From assembly GCA_958425285.1 (NCBI GenBank), contig CATZVV010000019.1, positions 1-15,252 on the forward strand: 15,252 nucleotides of DNA, in the 5' to 3' direction. Made by a program: the position numbers and the translations under genes. Below, one piece after another: positions 7,224 to 14,046 of the stretch; the stretch's first letter is position 1, and each line of letters starts with the position of its first letter. Below the pieces are notes generated by a model. That model did no database searches and was not told the origin of the DNA. It saw nothing but the letters and a program-made list of their open reading frames with translations. Source of the DNA: an uncultured Lachnoclostridium sp. (lineage in GTDB: Bacteria; Bacillota; Clostridia; Lachnospirales; Lachnospiraceae).

Positions 7224-7319
7224 GACACAGGGTTAGAGTGTCAATCGTTCGGAAATTCCGAACAGTTCATTATTACCGGCTACCAGGCAGGTAGTCGCTG
7301 ACCGCAAAAAGATAGCGGT
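7224..7319 (+). other. chain of four hairpins in the holin-tail tube gap
   Basis: Four stem-loops fill the gap: GACAC/GTGTC (7224-7228/7238-7242); GTTCGGAA/TTCCGAAC with a single A between (7247-7254/7256-7263), a near-perfect palindrome; CGGCTACC/GGTAGTCG with one G-U pair (7277-7284/7290-7297); and ACCGC/GCGGT (7301-7305/7315-7319). None is followed by a T-run, so they are not ordinary terminators. A structured 5' leader of the tail tube mRNA, an RNA processing signal or a protein-binding DNA site are the options. Confidence 0.55.
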
Positions 7320-7333
7320 AGAAAGGAGTTATT

Positions 7334-7825
7334 ATGGCAACAACTGGAGTGCCGGGCCTGTCTACGTTAGGAGTTATTTTCAGTTATGGCGTAGAAACAA
7401 CAGCAGGAACCAAACCTACAAAATTTACAATTTTGCACAGATGTAATGACATTCCGGAAATTACACTGGAAACAGAGACAATTGACGCTTCCGCATTGGA
7501 AGATATGCAGTCTCGCTACATAGCAGGTAGACAGGATACAGGTGGCGAATGGTCACCGGTATTCAACCTTACAGAAGATGTAATTAGCGAACTGGAGGAC
7601 ATGATGGAGGCTGCTGCAACAGGACTTGAAACGGGACTTAGAACTTGGTTCCAGGTTACGGTTCCGAACCTTACAAAGTCTTTCTTTGTAGTCGGACAGC
7701 CTGGGTCTAAAATTCCGCTTCCAGCAATGGCGCAGAATGAGCTTTTGACGGGTTCGATCAGCATTGCCATCGATGAATATGTGGGGCTTGACACTAAGGT
7801 TGAGCCAACTGAAGCGGGCAGCTGA
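7334..7825 (+). CDS. phage major tail tube protein
   Basis: 163 residues from ATG 7334, with AAAGGAG at 7322-7328. The N-terminal STLGVIFSYGVETTAGTKP and a following IPEITLETETIDAS segment are typical of siphophage tail tube subunits, which polymerise into the hexameric tube. The rest is beta-rich (SISIAIDEYVGLDT near the end). Position directly before the tail assembly chaperone pair and the tape measure supports the call strongly. Confidence 0.9.
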   Translation: MATTGVPGLSTLGVIFSYGVETTAGTKPTKFTILHRCNDIPEITLETETIDASALEDMQSRYIAGRQDTGGEWSPVFNLTEDVISELEDMMEAAATGLETGLRTWFQVTVPNLTKSFFVVGQPGSKIPLPAMAQNELLTGSISIAIDEYVGLDTKVEPTEAGS

Positions 7826-7863
7826 TAGCATTTAATGATTATTAATTTAGGGAGGAAATAATC

Positions 7864-8382
7864 ATGTATAAGGTTATAACAATTAGCGGCAAAGATTATA
7901 AGCTGGAATATAATATTGAGGCTGCGCTTTATAAAGATGGGATTGACCGATTTATTGAGTTTTTAGGAAATACATTCGGTGCGCAAGACGGTAAAGAGCT
8001 TGTCAAGGGGCTTCCAGACCAAGAAAAGGTTCGGGTTATGCAAAGAATGATTCTCAATTTAAAAAATGAGATAATAAATTTGCCAAATACTGCTTTGGAA
8101 CTTTTCTACATGGGTCTCTTGGAATATCATGGCCCAGATGGAGATGGAACCGTATTAACAATGAAAGACGCGAAGCGGCTTGTATCGCAATTATTCTTCG
8201 AGCAACCAGAGGATGGTATTTGCGATTTTGCCGCTTTGCTTTCTTTATGCGCAGATCAAATGGGTGAAGATGGTTTTTTCAAACGAACGGGGCTAGAGAA
8301 GATTCTGGCCCAGAGCGTGGCAGAGAAGCCCAACAGAGCAGCCCGCCGATCGAATGCAAAACTGTCCGTGACAAAATCTTAA
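7864..8382 (+). CDS. tail assembly chaperone, short product (G-like)
   Basis: 172 residues from ATG 7864, with GGAGG at 7851-7855. N-terminal KVITISGKDYKLEYNIEAALY is the beta start seen in Gram-positive tail assembly chaperones (a TIxxKxYxLxYNIxA pattern); the remainder is helical. It is expected to bind the tape measure protein during tail assembly, as lambda gpG does. At 8274-8280 the zero-frame codons TTT TTC follow a T, giving a T TTT TTC slippery site, so a part of the ribosomes should shift to the -1 frame and make a longer G-T fusion. Confidence 0.88.
   Translation: MYKVITISGKDYKLEYNIEAALYKDGIDRFIEFLGNTFGAQDGKELVKGLPDQEKVRVMQRMILNLKNEIINLPNTALELFYMGLLEYHGPDGDGTVLTMKDAKRLVSQLFFEQPEDGICDFAALLSLCADQMGEDGFFKRTGLEKILAQSVAEKPNRAARRSNAKLSVTKS
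8274..8311 (+). promoter_or_regulatory. programmed -1 ribosomal frameshift signal
   Basis: The heptamer TTTTTTC at 8274-8280 lies in the phase X XXY YYZ relative to the frame beginning at 7864. The 9-nt spacer 8281-8289 is followed by a stem of 8 bp, GGGCTAGA (8290-8297) with TCTGGCCC (8304-8311), loop GAAGAT. The -1 frame is open from 8268 to the stop at 8772-8774. This predicts a 303-residue fusion: 139 residues of G and 164 from the -1 frame. Translational frameshifting of G/T genes is a widely conserved property of long-tailed phages. Confidence 0.88.
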
Positions 8383-8390
8383 AAGAGCTT

Positions 8391-8774
8391 TTGCCAGCCG
8401 CAGTGGAAGCTGGTATTTCACAAAAAGAATTTATGAAAATGACCCCATCAAACCTAAAGTTAGAAATATCGGCATATTGGAATCGGCAAAAAAATAATTG
8501 GGAACGTGCGGAGTATCAGGCGTGGCTTAGTGGACTTTATGTCATGAACGCAATCGGTGCTAGTTTTAGCAAGAAGCACAAGTATCCCAAAAATCCAATG
8601 GAGCAGAAACAGATTGTTCAAGAAGATTTGGAGCTTACGGAACAGCAAAAGGACTATTATAGAGATCAATTTGTGAAACGTTTACAGCGCATGGAAAAGC
8701 GCTTTAATAAATCCAAAGAAAGAGAAAATGGCACAGAAATTGTGCTACAAAATCAGGGCGGGCAGGTGTCATAA
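8391..8774 (+). CDS. tail assembly chaperone T domain (made as G-T frameshift fusion)
   Basis: The only start-like codon near the beginning is TTG 8391, with no convincing ribosome site, and the frame is already open upstream through the slippery site, so I read this as the T part of a G-T fusion translated from 8280 onward after the -1 shift. It is helical and charged, with AYWNRQKNNWERAEYQAWLSG and a Lys/Arg/Glu-rich end, as expected for T domains that recruit tail tube subunits to the chaperone-coated tape measure. Its stop codon lies inside a terminator hairpin. Confidence 0.85.
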   Translation: MPAAVEAGISQKEFMKMTPSNLKLEISAYWNRQKNNWERAEYQAWLSGLYVMNAIGASFSKKHKYPKNPMEQKQIVQEDLELTEQQKDYYRDQFVKRLQRMEKRFNKSKERENGTEIVLQNQGGQVS

Positions 8775-8790
8775 CTTACCCGCCTTTTTT
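8757..8790 (+). terminator. terminator overlapping the T-domain stop codon
   Basis: GGCGGG (8757-8762) pairs with CCCGCC (8779-8784); inside, after a C/A mismatch, AGGT pairs with ACTT. Six T residues follow at 8785-8790. It stands between the chaperone and the tape measure gene and so should lower tape measure transcription relative to the tube. Confidence 0.8.
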
Positions 8791-8840
8791 GTTATTCAGT
8801 TACGAGTAACTTAAATCCTCAAACAGATTGGAGGTTGAAT

Positions 8841-11800
8841 ATGGCAGATAACACAATTGACAGTTTGAAGCTACAGATATCTGCGAATACTGGCGTAGCA
8901 GTAAGATCATTAGACCGATTGGCCGATTCGTTAATCAAATTGAAAGGTTCCTTAAATGGAATCAATTTTGGAGGATTTCAAAATTTATCGAGCGGAATTC
9001 GGCAAATGTCGGATGCTATGGAGCGGTTTTCTGGAACGGTAAAAACGGCTGACTTTACACGCATTGCGACTGGGTTAAATAAGCTTTCTGGTGTCAACGT
9101 ACAAGGGGTAAGCGATGCGTCAAGAGCAATTAATACGCTAACGGCAAATATAAGCGAGATAGGAAAAATTTCTTTTGATTCACAAGGAATTGCCAATATT
9201 GCAAATTCAATTGCGCAGCTTGGTAGAAATACGGTTACGGCAGCGGCAGACAATATACCGAAATTAACTTCGGGGTTAAAGCAATTAAGTGCTGGGCTTG
9301 ATGGATTCCAAATAAAGAATGTTGATTTTGACAGTTTAGCGCAACTCACATCGGCTATAACAAAACTAGGTGGAAAGAGCGCAAGTACAGCGGCGAGCGG
9401 CAATATAGACAAGCTGGCCGTGGCGTTGAGAAATATGATGACAACGCTTTCTACAGCGCCAAAGGTGAGTCAAAACATTATACAAATGACACAAGCATTG
9501 GCGCAATTAGCCTCAACCGGAGGGCGTGCTGGCACGGCTACACGAAGCCTTTCGACAGCATTTAACGGTTTTTCGTCATCTAGCAAAAAGGCCTCTAAAA
9601 GCGCCTTTAGCTTAGCCTCTGCATTTGGAAAATTTTATGCAACATACTGGCTGTTGCTTAGAGGACTAGGACAATTCAAAAAAGCCATCGATATTTCTTC
9701 GGATTTGACTGAGGTTCAGAACGTTGTTGATGTGACCTTTGGCGAAATGGCTGATACCATGAATGAGTTTGCTAGTTCTGCCTTACAGAACTATGGTATG
9801 TCAGAACTAATGGCAAAGAATATCGGTAGTCGTTTTCAGGCAATGGGTGTATCAATGGGATTTGCTCAAAGCAAGATGACTGAAATGTCTATTGAACTGA
9901 CGAAACTAGCTGGCGATATGGCGTCGTTTTATAACGTAACACAAAACGAAGTTGCAACAGCATTGCAGTCTATCTTTACTGGAGAGACCGAACCGCTGCG
10001 CCGTTTCGGCCTTGATTTATCCTTTGCGACAGTAGAAGCGTGGGCATTAGCACAAGGCGTCGAAGTGAATATGCAAAAAATGACGCAAGCCGAAAAAACA
10101 ATGCTTAGATACCAATTTGTACTGGCAAACACCGGAGCTGCCCAGGGTGATTTCCTTCGGACAATGAATAGCTGGCACAATCAGCTTGTTCTTCTGGCGG
10201 GTGGTTTCCAACAGTTAGGTTCTATTGTTGGTGGCGTCTTAATTAATGCCTTTAAGCCCTTCATCCAGGCACTCAACAGCGTCATGGGAGCGGTAATTAA
10301 TTTTGCACAGGTCGTCTCTGACGCACTCGGAGCCATATTCGGCTGGGAATACCAAACAGGCGGAGGAGTGGCCAATGACCTTGAAGCAGGAGCTGGTGCG
10401 GCTGAAGATATTGAAGATGCGACAGGCGGCGCAGCTGATAATGCTAAAAAATTAAATCGGTATATCGCTGCTTGGCATGAAGTAAATAATATGACTTCCG
10501 ACAAAGATTCAAAGGGATCTGGTGCTGGAGGAATAGGAGATCTTGAAGGTCTTGGAACGGCCGATGGAGGAAAGTGGGTACAATCAGAGAGTCTTTGGGA
10601 AAAGTATACCAGTGACATAGATTCACTTTATGGTTTGGGCGAATATATCAGTGGCGTTTTAACAAATGCTATGAATGATATAGATTGGGATTCAGTTTAT
10701 GAAGGAGCAAGAAACTTTGGAACGGGTCTTGCTTCTTTTTTAAATGGTCTAATTTCACCGGAATTGTTTGGAGCAACAGGAAAAACGATTGCAAGTGCGT
10801 TAAACACAGCCATATACGCTGCCCTGTCATTTGGTCAGGAATTTGACTGGACTGATTTTGGAAACTCCATTGCTTCAGGTATCAATAATTTTTTCAGTAC
10901 ATTTGATTTTGCATCATTAGCCGAAACAATTAATGTTTGGGTACAAGGTATATGGACTACAATCACCAAAGCATTATCTGAAATTGAATGGTCTACTGTT
11001 TTTGATGGTATAAAAGAATTTTTATCTCATATTGACTTAAAAACAATAGCTATCATTATTGGAGCGATTGAGATTAAAAATATAGGAAAAGCTGTGCTAT
11101 CAGTTAGTATATTAAAAACATTGCAAACGGCTATTGGTGGAAAAATATCATCAGCAATAATAAAAGGTATTTCATTTGCTGGCATTGGAAAGTTTCTGGC
11201 AAATTCTTTCCCGAGCAGTACTATTATCCAAACAATTACAACTACAATGGCCGAAACGGGCGCTTCATTACCAACTGTTTTGGCTGGAACGATTTGGGTT
11301 CCTATACAAACTTTTTTAACTTCTACACTTCCAGGATTGATTTCCGGCGGCATTTCTGCTTTGGCAACAACTCTTGGAATTGGTGTGGCTGCAGCCGGAG
11401 CATTGGTTTTAGGTGCTGTGGCAGCAGCAGTAGCTGGAATAGTTGCTGTTGTCCTTAATTGGGACAGTATAAAGGACTTTTTCACAAATACAATTCCGTC
11501 ATTTTTCTCTGGAACAGTAGTGCCGTTTTTCCAGTCATTGCCGGACAAAATTGGTAATGTTTGGGATACACTGACAACATATACTTCTCAGAAATGGGAA
11601 GAACTAATGTCTTTCATGTCAGGCATTCCTGACAGAATAGGCTCAATAATAGATTCAATCACTGAGTGGTTTTCAGATTTACCATATAAAATCGGTTATG
11701 AACTTGGCGAAACGCTTGGGGAAATTACCCGTTGGGCTGTTGATACATATGATTATTTAAAAGAAGAAATACCAAAAACAGTTAGCGCTGTTGTGAATTG

Positions 11801-12647
11801 GTTCGGTGAGTTGCCTGATAAGGCATATGCTGCAATATCAGTTTTCTTTTCAAAAATTCAGGCTTGGGCATCAGAAACATACAACTCTTTTAAAACAGCT
11901 GTATCAAATGCTGTAACAGCAGTGCAAACTTGGTTCGGTGAGTTGCCAGATAAAGCATACAATGAAATCATAAAAATCAAAGAAAAGATTCAGCAATGGG
12001 GAACACAAGCAATAAGCTTTTTCCAAGTTGAAGTGCCTAAGATAGTCGATAAGGTTGTTGAATTTTTTGGAGAGCTTCCAAAGAAAATTGTTACTGTTGG
12101 TGAAAATATTGTTAAAGGGCTTTGGAACGGAATAAAAAATATGGTTGACTGGCTTGGAACCAACATAACCGGATTTATAAATGGTGTTATAGATGGATTT
12201 AAGGAAGGGTTTGATGAACACTCACCATCTAAAATAGCATTTGAGATAGGTGATTTCTTTACGTTGGGATTAGCCAATGGTATTACCAGTAGATTTGGAG
12301 ATATTTATAAAGATATTCAAGATTTTGGAAACAACATATCATCAATACGTTTTAATGCCCCTCAACTTGATTTATCCGTAGATACTAGCCAATACAAGGT
12401 TGAGCCAATAAAAATTGATTCAGCCAAAGTCAGCGGACAAGTACAGGAAGCCATTCAGTACGCGTTTACCGCTGATGGAATTATCGACTATGACAGATTA
12501 GGCCAGGCCGTATACCAAGCTCAATCACAGGCCATGAAAGAAAATCCTGTTCAGATTGGGGACAAAGATATATTCTCAGCAGCACAAAGACAGCAGCGGA
12601 GAGAATATCGCCGTACATTCAAAACGGGATGGGCTGGGATCGATTAA
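8841..12647 (+). CDS. phage tail tape measure protein
   Basis: I chose ATG 8841 (1268 residues) because GGAGG at 8830-8834 is 6 nt upstream; a TTG at 8835 is too close. The N-terminal 250 residues are helical with repeated LxxLxxG patterns. Residues about 289-505 contain the conserved tape measure core (VTFGEMADTMNEFA, IFTGETEPLRRFGLDL, then a hydrophobic VGGVLINAFKPFI stretch). A very hydrophobic segment lies at about 850-874 (LGAVAAAVAGIVAVV). Residues 943-1085 hold four 44-residue units, each opening with WF or FF followed by a xxLPxK motif. The end contains GFDEHSPSKIAFEIGDFF, a hallmark of these proteins. It sets tail length and is expelled toward the host membrane on infection. Confidence 0.95.
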   Translation: MADNTIDSLKLQISANTGVAVRSLDRLADSLIKLKGSLNGINFGGFQNLSSGIRQMSDAMERFSGTVKTADFTRIATGLNKLSGVNVQGVSDASRAINTLTANISEIGKISFDSQGIANIANSIAQLGRNTVTAAADNIPKLTSGLKQLSAGLDGFQIKNVDFDSLAQLTSAITKLGGKSASTAASGNIDKLAVALRNMMTTLSTAPKVSQNIIQMTQALAQLASTGGRAGTATRSLSTAFNGFSSSSKKASKSAFSLASAFGKFYATYWLLLRGLGQFKKAIDISSDLTEVQNVVDVTFGEMADTMNEFASSALQNYGMSELMAKNIGSRFQAMGVSMGFAQSKMTEMSIELTKLAGDMASFYNVTQNEVATALQSIFTGETEPLRRFGLDLSFATVEAWALAQGVEVNMQKMTQAEKTMLRYQFVLANTGAAQGDFLRTMNSWHNQLVLLAGGFQQLGSIVGGVLINAFKPFIQALNSVMGAVINFAQVVSDALGAIFGWEYQTGGGVANDLEAGAGAAEDIEDATGGAADNAKKLNRYIAAWHEVNNMTSDKDSKGSGAGGIGDLEGLGTADGGKWVQSESLWEKYTSDIDSLYGLGEYISGVLTNAMNDIDWDSVYEGARNFGTGLASFLNGLISPELFGATGKTIASALNTAIYAALSFGQEFDWTDFGNSIASGINNFFSTFDFASLAETINVWVQGIWTTITKALSEIEWSTVFDGIKEFLSHIDLKTIAIIIGAIEIKNIGKAVLSVSILKTLQTAIGGKISSAIIKGISFAGIGKFLANSFPSSTIIQTITTTMAETGASLPTVLAGTIWVPIQTFLTSTLPGLISGGISALATTLGIGVAAAGALVLGAVAAAVAGIVAVVLNWDSIKDFFTNTIPSFFSGTVVPFFQSLPDKIGNVWDTLTTYTSQKWEELMSFMSGIPDRIGSIIDSITEWFSDLPYKIGYELGETLGEITRWAVDTYDYLKEEIPKTVSAVVNWFGELPDKAYAAISVFFSKIQAWASETYNSFKTAVSNAVTAVQTWFGELPDKAYNEIIKIKEKIQQWGTQAISFFQVEVPKIVDKVVEFFGELPKKIVTVGENIVKGLWNGIKNMVDWLGTNITGFINGVIDGFKEGFDEHSPSKIAFEIGDFFTLGLANGITSRFGDIYKDIQDFGNNISSIRFNAPQLDLSVDTSQYKVEPIKIDSAKVSGQVQEAIQYAFTADGIIDYDRLGQAVYQAQSQAMKENPVQIGDKDIFSAAQRQQRREYRRTFKTGWAGID
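11667..12095 (+). repeat. four 44-residue repeats inside the tape measure gene
   Basis: Unit starts are at 11667 (WFSDLPYKIG), 11799 (WFGELPDKAY), 11931 (WFGELPDKAY) and 12063 (FFGELPKKIV), spaced exactly 132 nt each. The second and third share 15 or more identical bases at the motif. Looser relatives occur upstream near 11526 (FFQSLPDKIG). Such units fit a length ruler that can grow or shrink by recombination. Confidence 0.8.
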
Positions 12648-12651
12648 CGCC

Positions 12652-12679
12652 TTGACTTTTTTACTGAAGCTGATATGAT
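12652..12679 (+). promoter_or_regulatory. sigma-70/A-type promoter for the coiled-coil gene
   Basis: TTGACT (12652-12657), a 16-nt spacer and TATGAT (12674-12679), the latter preceded by TGA to give an extended -10. It begins directly after the tape measure stop and drives the 12709 gene, marking the boundary between late tail genes and an independently expressed accessory region. Confidence 0.7.
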
Positions 12680-12708
12680 AAAGGCATAATATACTAGGAG
12701 GTTTTGAA

Positions 12709-12924
12709 ATGGCAAGAGGGAAAAGAAATCTGTCAACAGCAGAGCAGTTGGAAACACTTCGAGAGGAGATTGCAACAAGAGAGGCACAGCTTAAGGACAT
12801 GAAAAAACAGGAGAAAGAACTTATTGATAAGAAACAGAAAGAGGAGTTAGAAAGACTTTATAAAATCATCAAAGAAAGCGGGATGACAATAGAGGAAATT
12901 GAAGAATTGATTTCCGCTAGATAG
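12709..12924 (+). CDS. small coiled-coil protein (71 aa), unknown function
   Basis: ATG 12709 with AGGAGG at 12696-12701. Residues 9-52 are a continuous charged helix with heptad spacing (LETLREEIATREAQLKDMKK and on), then a break at GMTIEEIEELISAR, which could be a short C-terminal helix-turn. It resembles small DUF4315-like coiled-coil proteins in length and layout, but I cannot confirm that. It has its own promoter and terminator, so it forms a one-gene unit. The promoter suggests expression in the lysogen, hence a possible regulatory or moron role. Confidence 0.75.
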   Translation: MARGKRNLSTAEQLETLREEIATREAQLKDMKKQEKELIDKKQKEELERLYKIIKESGMTIEEIEELISAR

Positions 12925-12935
12925 TTTTTTGTTCT

Positions 12936-12961
12936 AAAGGGCAGCTTCGGCTGCCCTTTTT
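12936..12961 (+). terminator. strong TTCG-loop terminator
   Basis: AAAGGGCAGC (12936-12945), TTCG loop, GCTGCCCTTT (12950-12959) and a T-run to 12961. Perfect 10-bp stem with a stable UUCG tetraloop; it ends the coiled-coil gene transcript just before the next promoter. Confidence 0.92.
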
Positions 12962-12970
12962 GGGGTCTAC

Positions 12971-12999
12971 TTGACAAATACGTATTTTTGTGATAAAGT
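12971..12999 (+). promoter_or_regulatory. strong promoter with a palindrome in its spacer
   Basis: Consensus -35 TTGACA (12971-12976), 17-nt spacer and TAAAGT (12994-12999) with TGA before it (extended -10). The perfect 12-bp palindrome AAATACGTATTT at 12976-12987 occupies the spacer and could be an operator for a dimeric repressor. Transcription should begin near 13006. Confidence 0.75.
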
Positions 13000-13005
13000 C
13001 ATAAA

Positions 13006-13116
13006 AAATTGAATGATAGTTATAGCGCAAATGGAGCTAGGCAACATCTTAGCAGCCGAGACTCAGGAAACTGGGGAGAGTCGGAACTGATAGTTGTCAT
13101 AGCTCCTTTTTGTTTT
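13006..13116 (+). ncRNA. structured leader or small RNA ending in an intrinsic terminator
   Basis: The 5' end is set by the promoter at 12971-12999. GGAGCTAGGCAAC (13033-13045) pairs with 13093-13106 through 13 bp with one bulged A, followed at once by TTTTTGTTTT, so the RNA ends in a terminator. Inside, CCGA/TCGG (13056-13059/13081-13084) and CTCAG/CTGGG (13062-13066/13071-13075) close a GAAA tetraloop. TGATAGTTATAGC (13014-13026) nearly duplicates TGATAGTTgtcATAGC in the 3' arm (13089-13103) and can pair with 13036-13048 instead, giving two exclusive folds. I match it to no known riboswitch or ribozyme. It is either a stand-alone RNA or an attenuator for the 13189 gene, which has no promoter of its own that I can see. 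Confidence 0.6.
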
Positions 13117-13188
13117 ATGCTAAAGATAAATGACATGGAGCAGTACCCAGAATCAATAAAAATCCATTAAGGAGAGGAGAAATGGAAT

Positions 13189-13395
13189 ATGGAAAATTTG
13201 CTTTCGTACTTAAAGCGTGTATATGTATTTCGATATAACGGAATGTACAAAATAGGCGTGTCTTGCAATATTCATAACAGAATTTCTCAATTGAAGTGTG
13301 GATGCCCTACAATAGAGGCCATATACGAAAGCGATTTTCTGAAAAATCCATTTATTGTTGAAAAAATTTGCACAACACATTTAACGAATATTTAA
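13189..13395 (+). CDS. T5orf172/GIY-YIG-like protein, N-terminal part, frameshifted
   Basis: ATG 13189, with AGGAGAGGAG at 13170-13179. An ATG at 13182 is out of frame and closes after 18 codons. Residues 10-57 read VYVFRYN-MYKIGVS-NRISQLK-EAIYES-VEK, the first half of the T5orf172/Mug113 (GIY-YIG-like) domain, which occurs in phage antirepressors and nucleases. The frame then ends at 13395 after unrelated residues. The missing half of the domain (HNTFNEYLIAGEWYSF) lies in the -1 frame. One extra A in the A6 run at 13361-13366 would join them. As it stands, the product would lack the conserved end and is probably inactive. Confidence 0.65.
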   Translation: MENLLSYLKRVYVFRYNGMYKIGVSCNIHNRISQLKCGCPTIEAIYESDFLKNPFIVEKICTTHLTNI

Positions 13396-13877
13396 TTGCA
13401 GGAGAATGGTATTCGTTTGTTAACTTGTCACTATTAAAATCCATAGTGGAATCTACAGGGGAGTTTGCAGACATTAAAGCAGAAATTAAAAGGAAAAAAG
13501 AAATGCTAAATAAGTTTGAAAAAAAGATTTCTAAGCAAATAGAATCAATGGTGATTACAAGAGATGATGATTGCCGTAATATTCGAGAACGATTAGACTT
13601 TGAAAAAGGATGGAAGCTTGCCGAAAACGATAAAGAATTTTTGCTCAATTACTATTTTAAATGTGCCAATATTTTGCAAGATGATTGTGGAGGGGATGGG
13701 GTCGAAGAAATATACGAAATAATAAATTCCATAAAGAATTACGGGGTAGAAAAAGCAAAAGACTTGATACAAACAGATGCGGTTTGTATGGCCGAAAGCG
13801 TTCAATGGGATGTTTACAAATACTACAAAGGGCACGAGGATGTTTTAACTCTTATAGAAAGATCTATTTTAGCGTAG
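13368..13877 (+). pseudogene. C-terminal part of the frameshifted T5orf172-like gene
   Basis: This frame opens just after a TGA at 13359-13361 and its first start-like codon is TTG 13368, without a ribosome site. It begins in the middle of the T5orf172 domain (LHNTFNEYLIAGEWYSF), then continues with a helical charged region (AEIKRKKEMLNKFEKKISKQ) and a roughly 100-residue C-terminal part containing WKLAENDKEFLLNYYF and AESVQWDVYKYY. Joined to the upstream frame it would give about 227 residues, a sensible full-length protein. I favour one gene broken by a one-base deletion; a sequencing error in the A-run or rescue by slippage are alternatives. Confidence 0.65.
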
Positions 13878-13979
13878 AGAATGGGGCTATAGTGAAATCA
13901 AGGACTTCATTATGAGTAAAACAATAAATAAGATCGTGGCGTAAATTTGAAACTTAGAGGCAATATCTCGCTGCCGTTG

Positions 13980-14007
13980 TTGATTTTTCGCCATAAGGTG
14001 ATATAAT
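13980..14007 (+). promoter_or_regulatory. promoter of the secreted protein gene
   Basis: TTGATT (13980-13985), 16-nt spacer, consensus TATAAT (14002-14007) with TGA immediately before it (extended -10). The rest of the 13878-14046 gap holds no gene I can support. Confidence 0.78.
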
Positions 14008-14046
14008 AGTGATACATACACAGTAGAAAAAGTTGGGGAGGCACTT

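Noticed and set aside
7224..7319. tRNA or tRNA-like element in the hairpin-rich spacer
   Set aside because: No 7-bp acceptor stem, no T-loop consensus and the hairpins are serial rather than cloverleaf.
11027..11548. Long open frame on the minus strand (173 codons)
   Set aside because: It is antisense to the tape measure gene, has no ribosome site and reads as low-complexity shadow of the hydrophobic coding sequence. The other antisense frames (for example 8978-9412 and 10181-10618) fail for the same reasons.
13006..13112. Known small ribozyme or riboswitch (hammerhead, twister, fluoride, c-di-GMP, TPP)
   Set aside because: The conserved cores of these classes are absent: no CUGANGA/GAAA hammerhead pair in the right order, no twister core, no GGNGAUGR fluoride motif. 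A formal Rfam scan would decide.
13117..13170. 17-codon ORF between the structured RNA and the T5orf172 start, a possible leader peptide
   Set aside because: No ribosome binding site precedes it; only the terminator T-run does. The stop at the downstream ribosome site is suggestive but not enough.
13359..13374. Programmed -1 frameshift joining the two T5orf172 halves
   Set aside because: The zero-frame context (GAA AAA ATT) does not form an X XXY YYZ heptamer and I see no strong hairpin right after it, so a one-base deletion explains it better.
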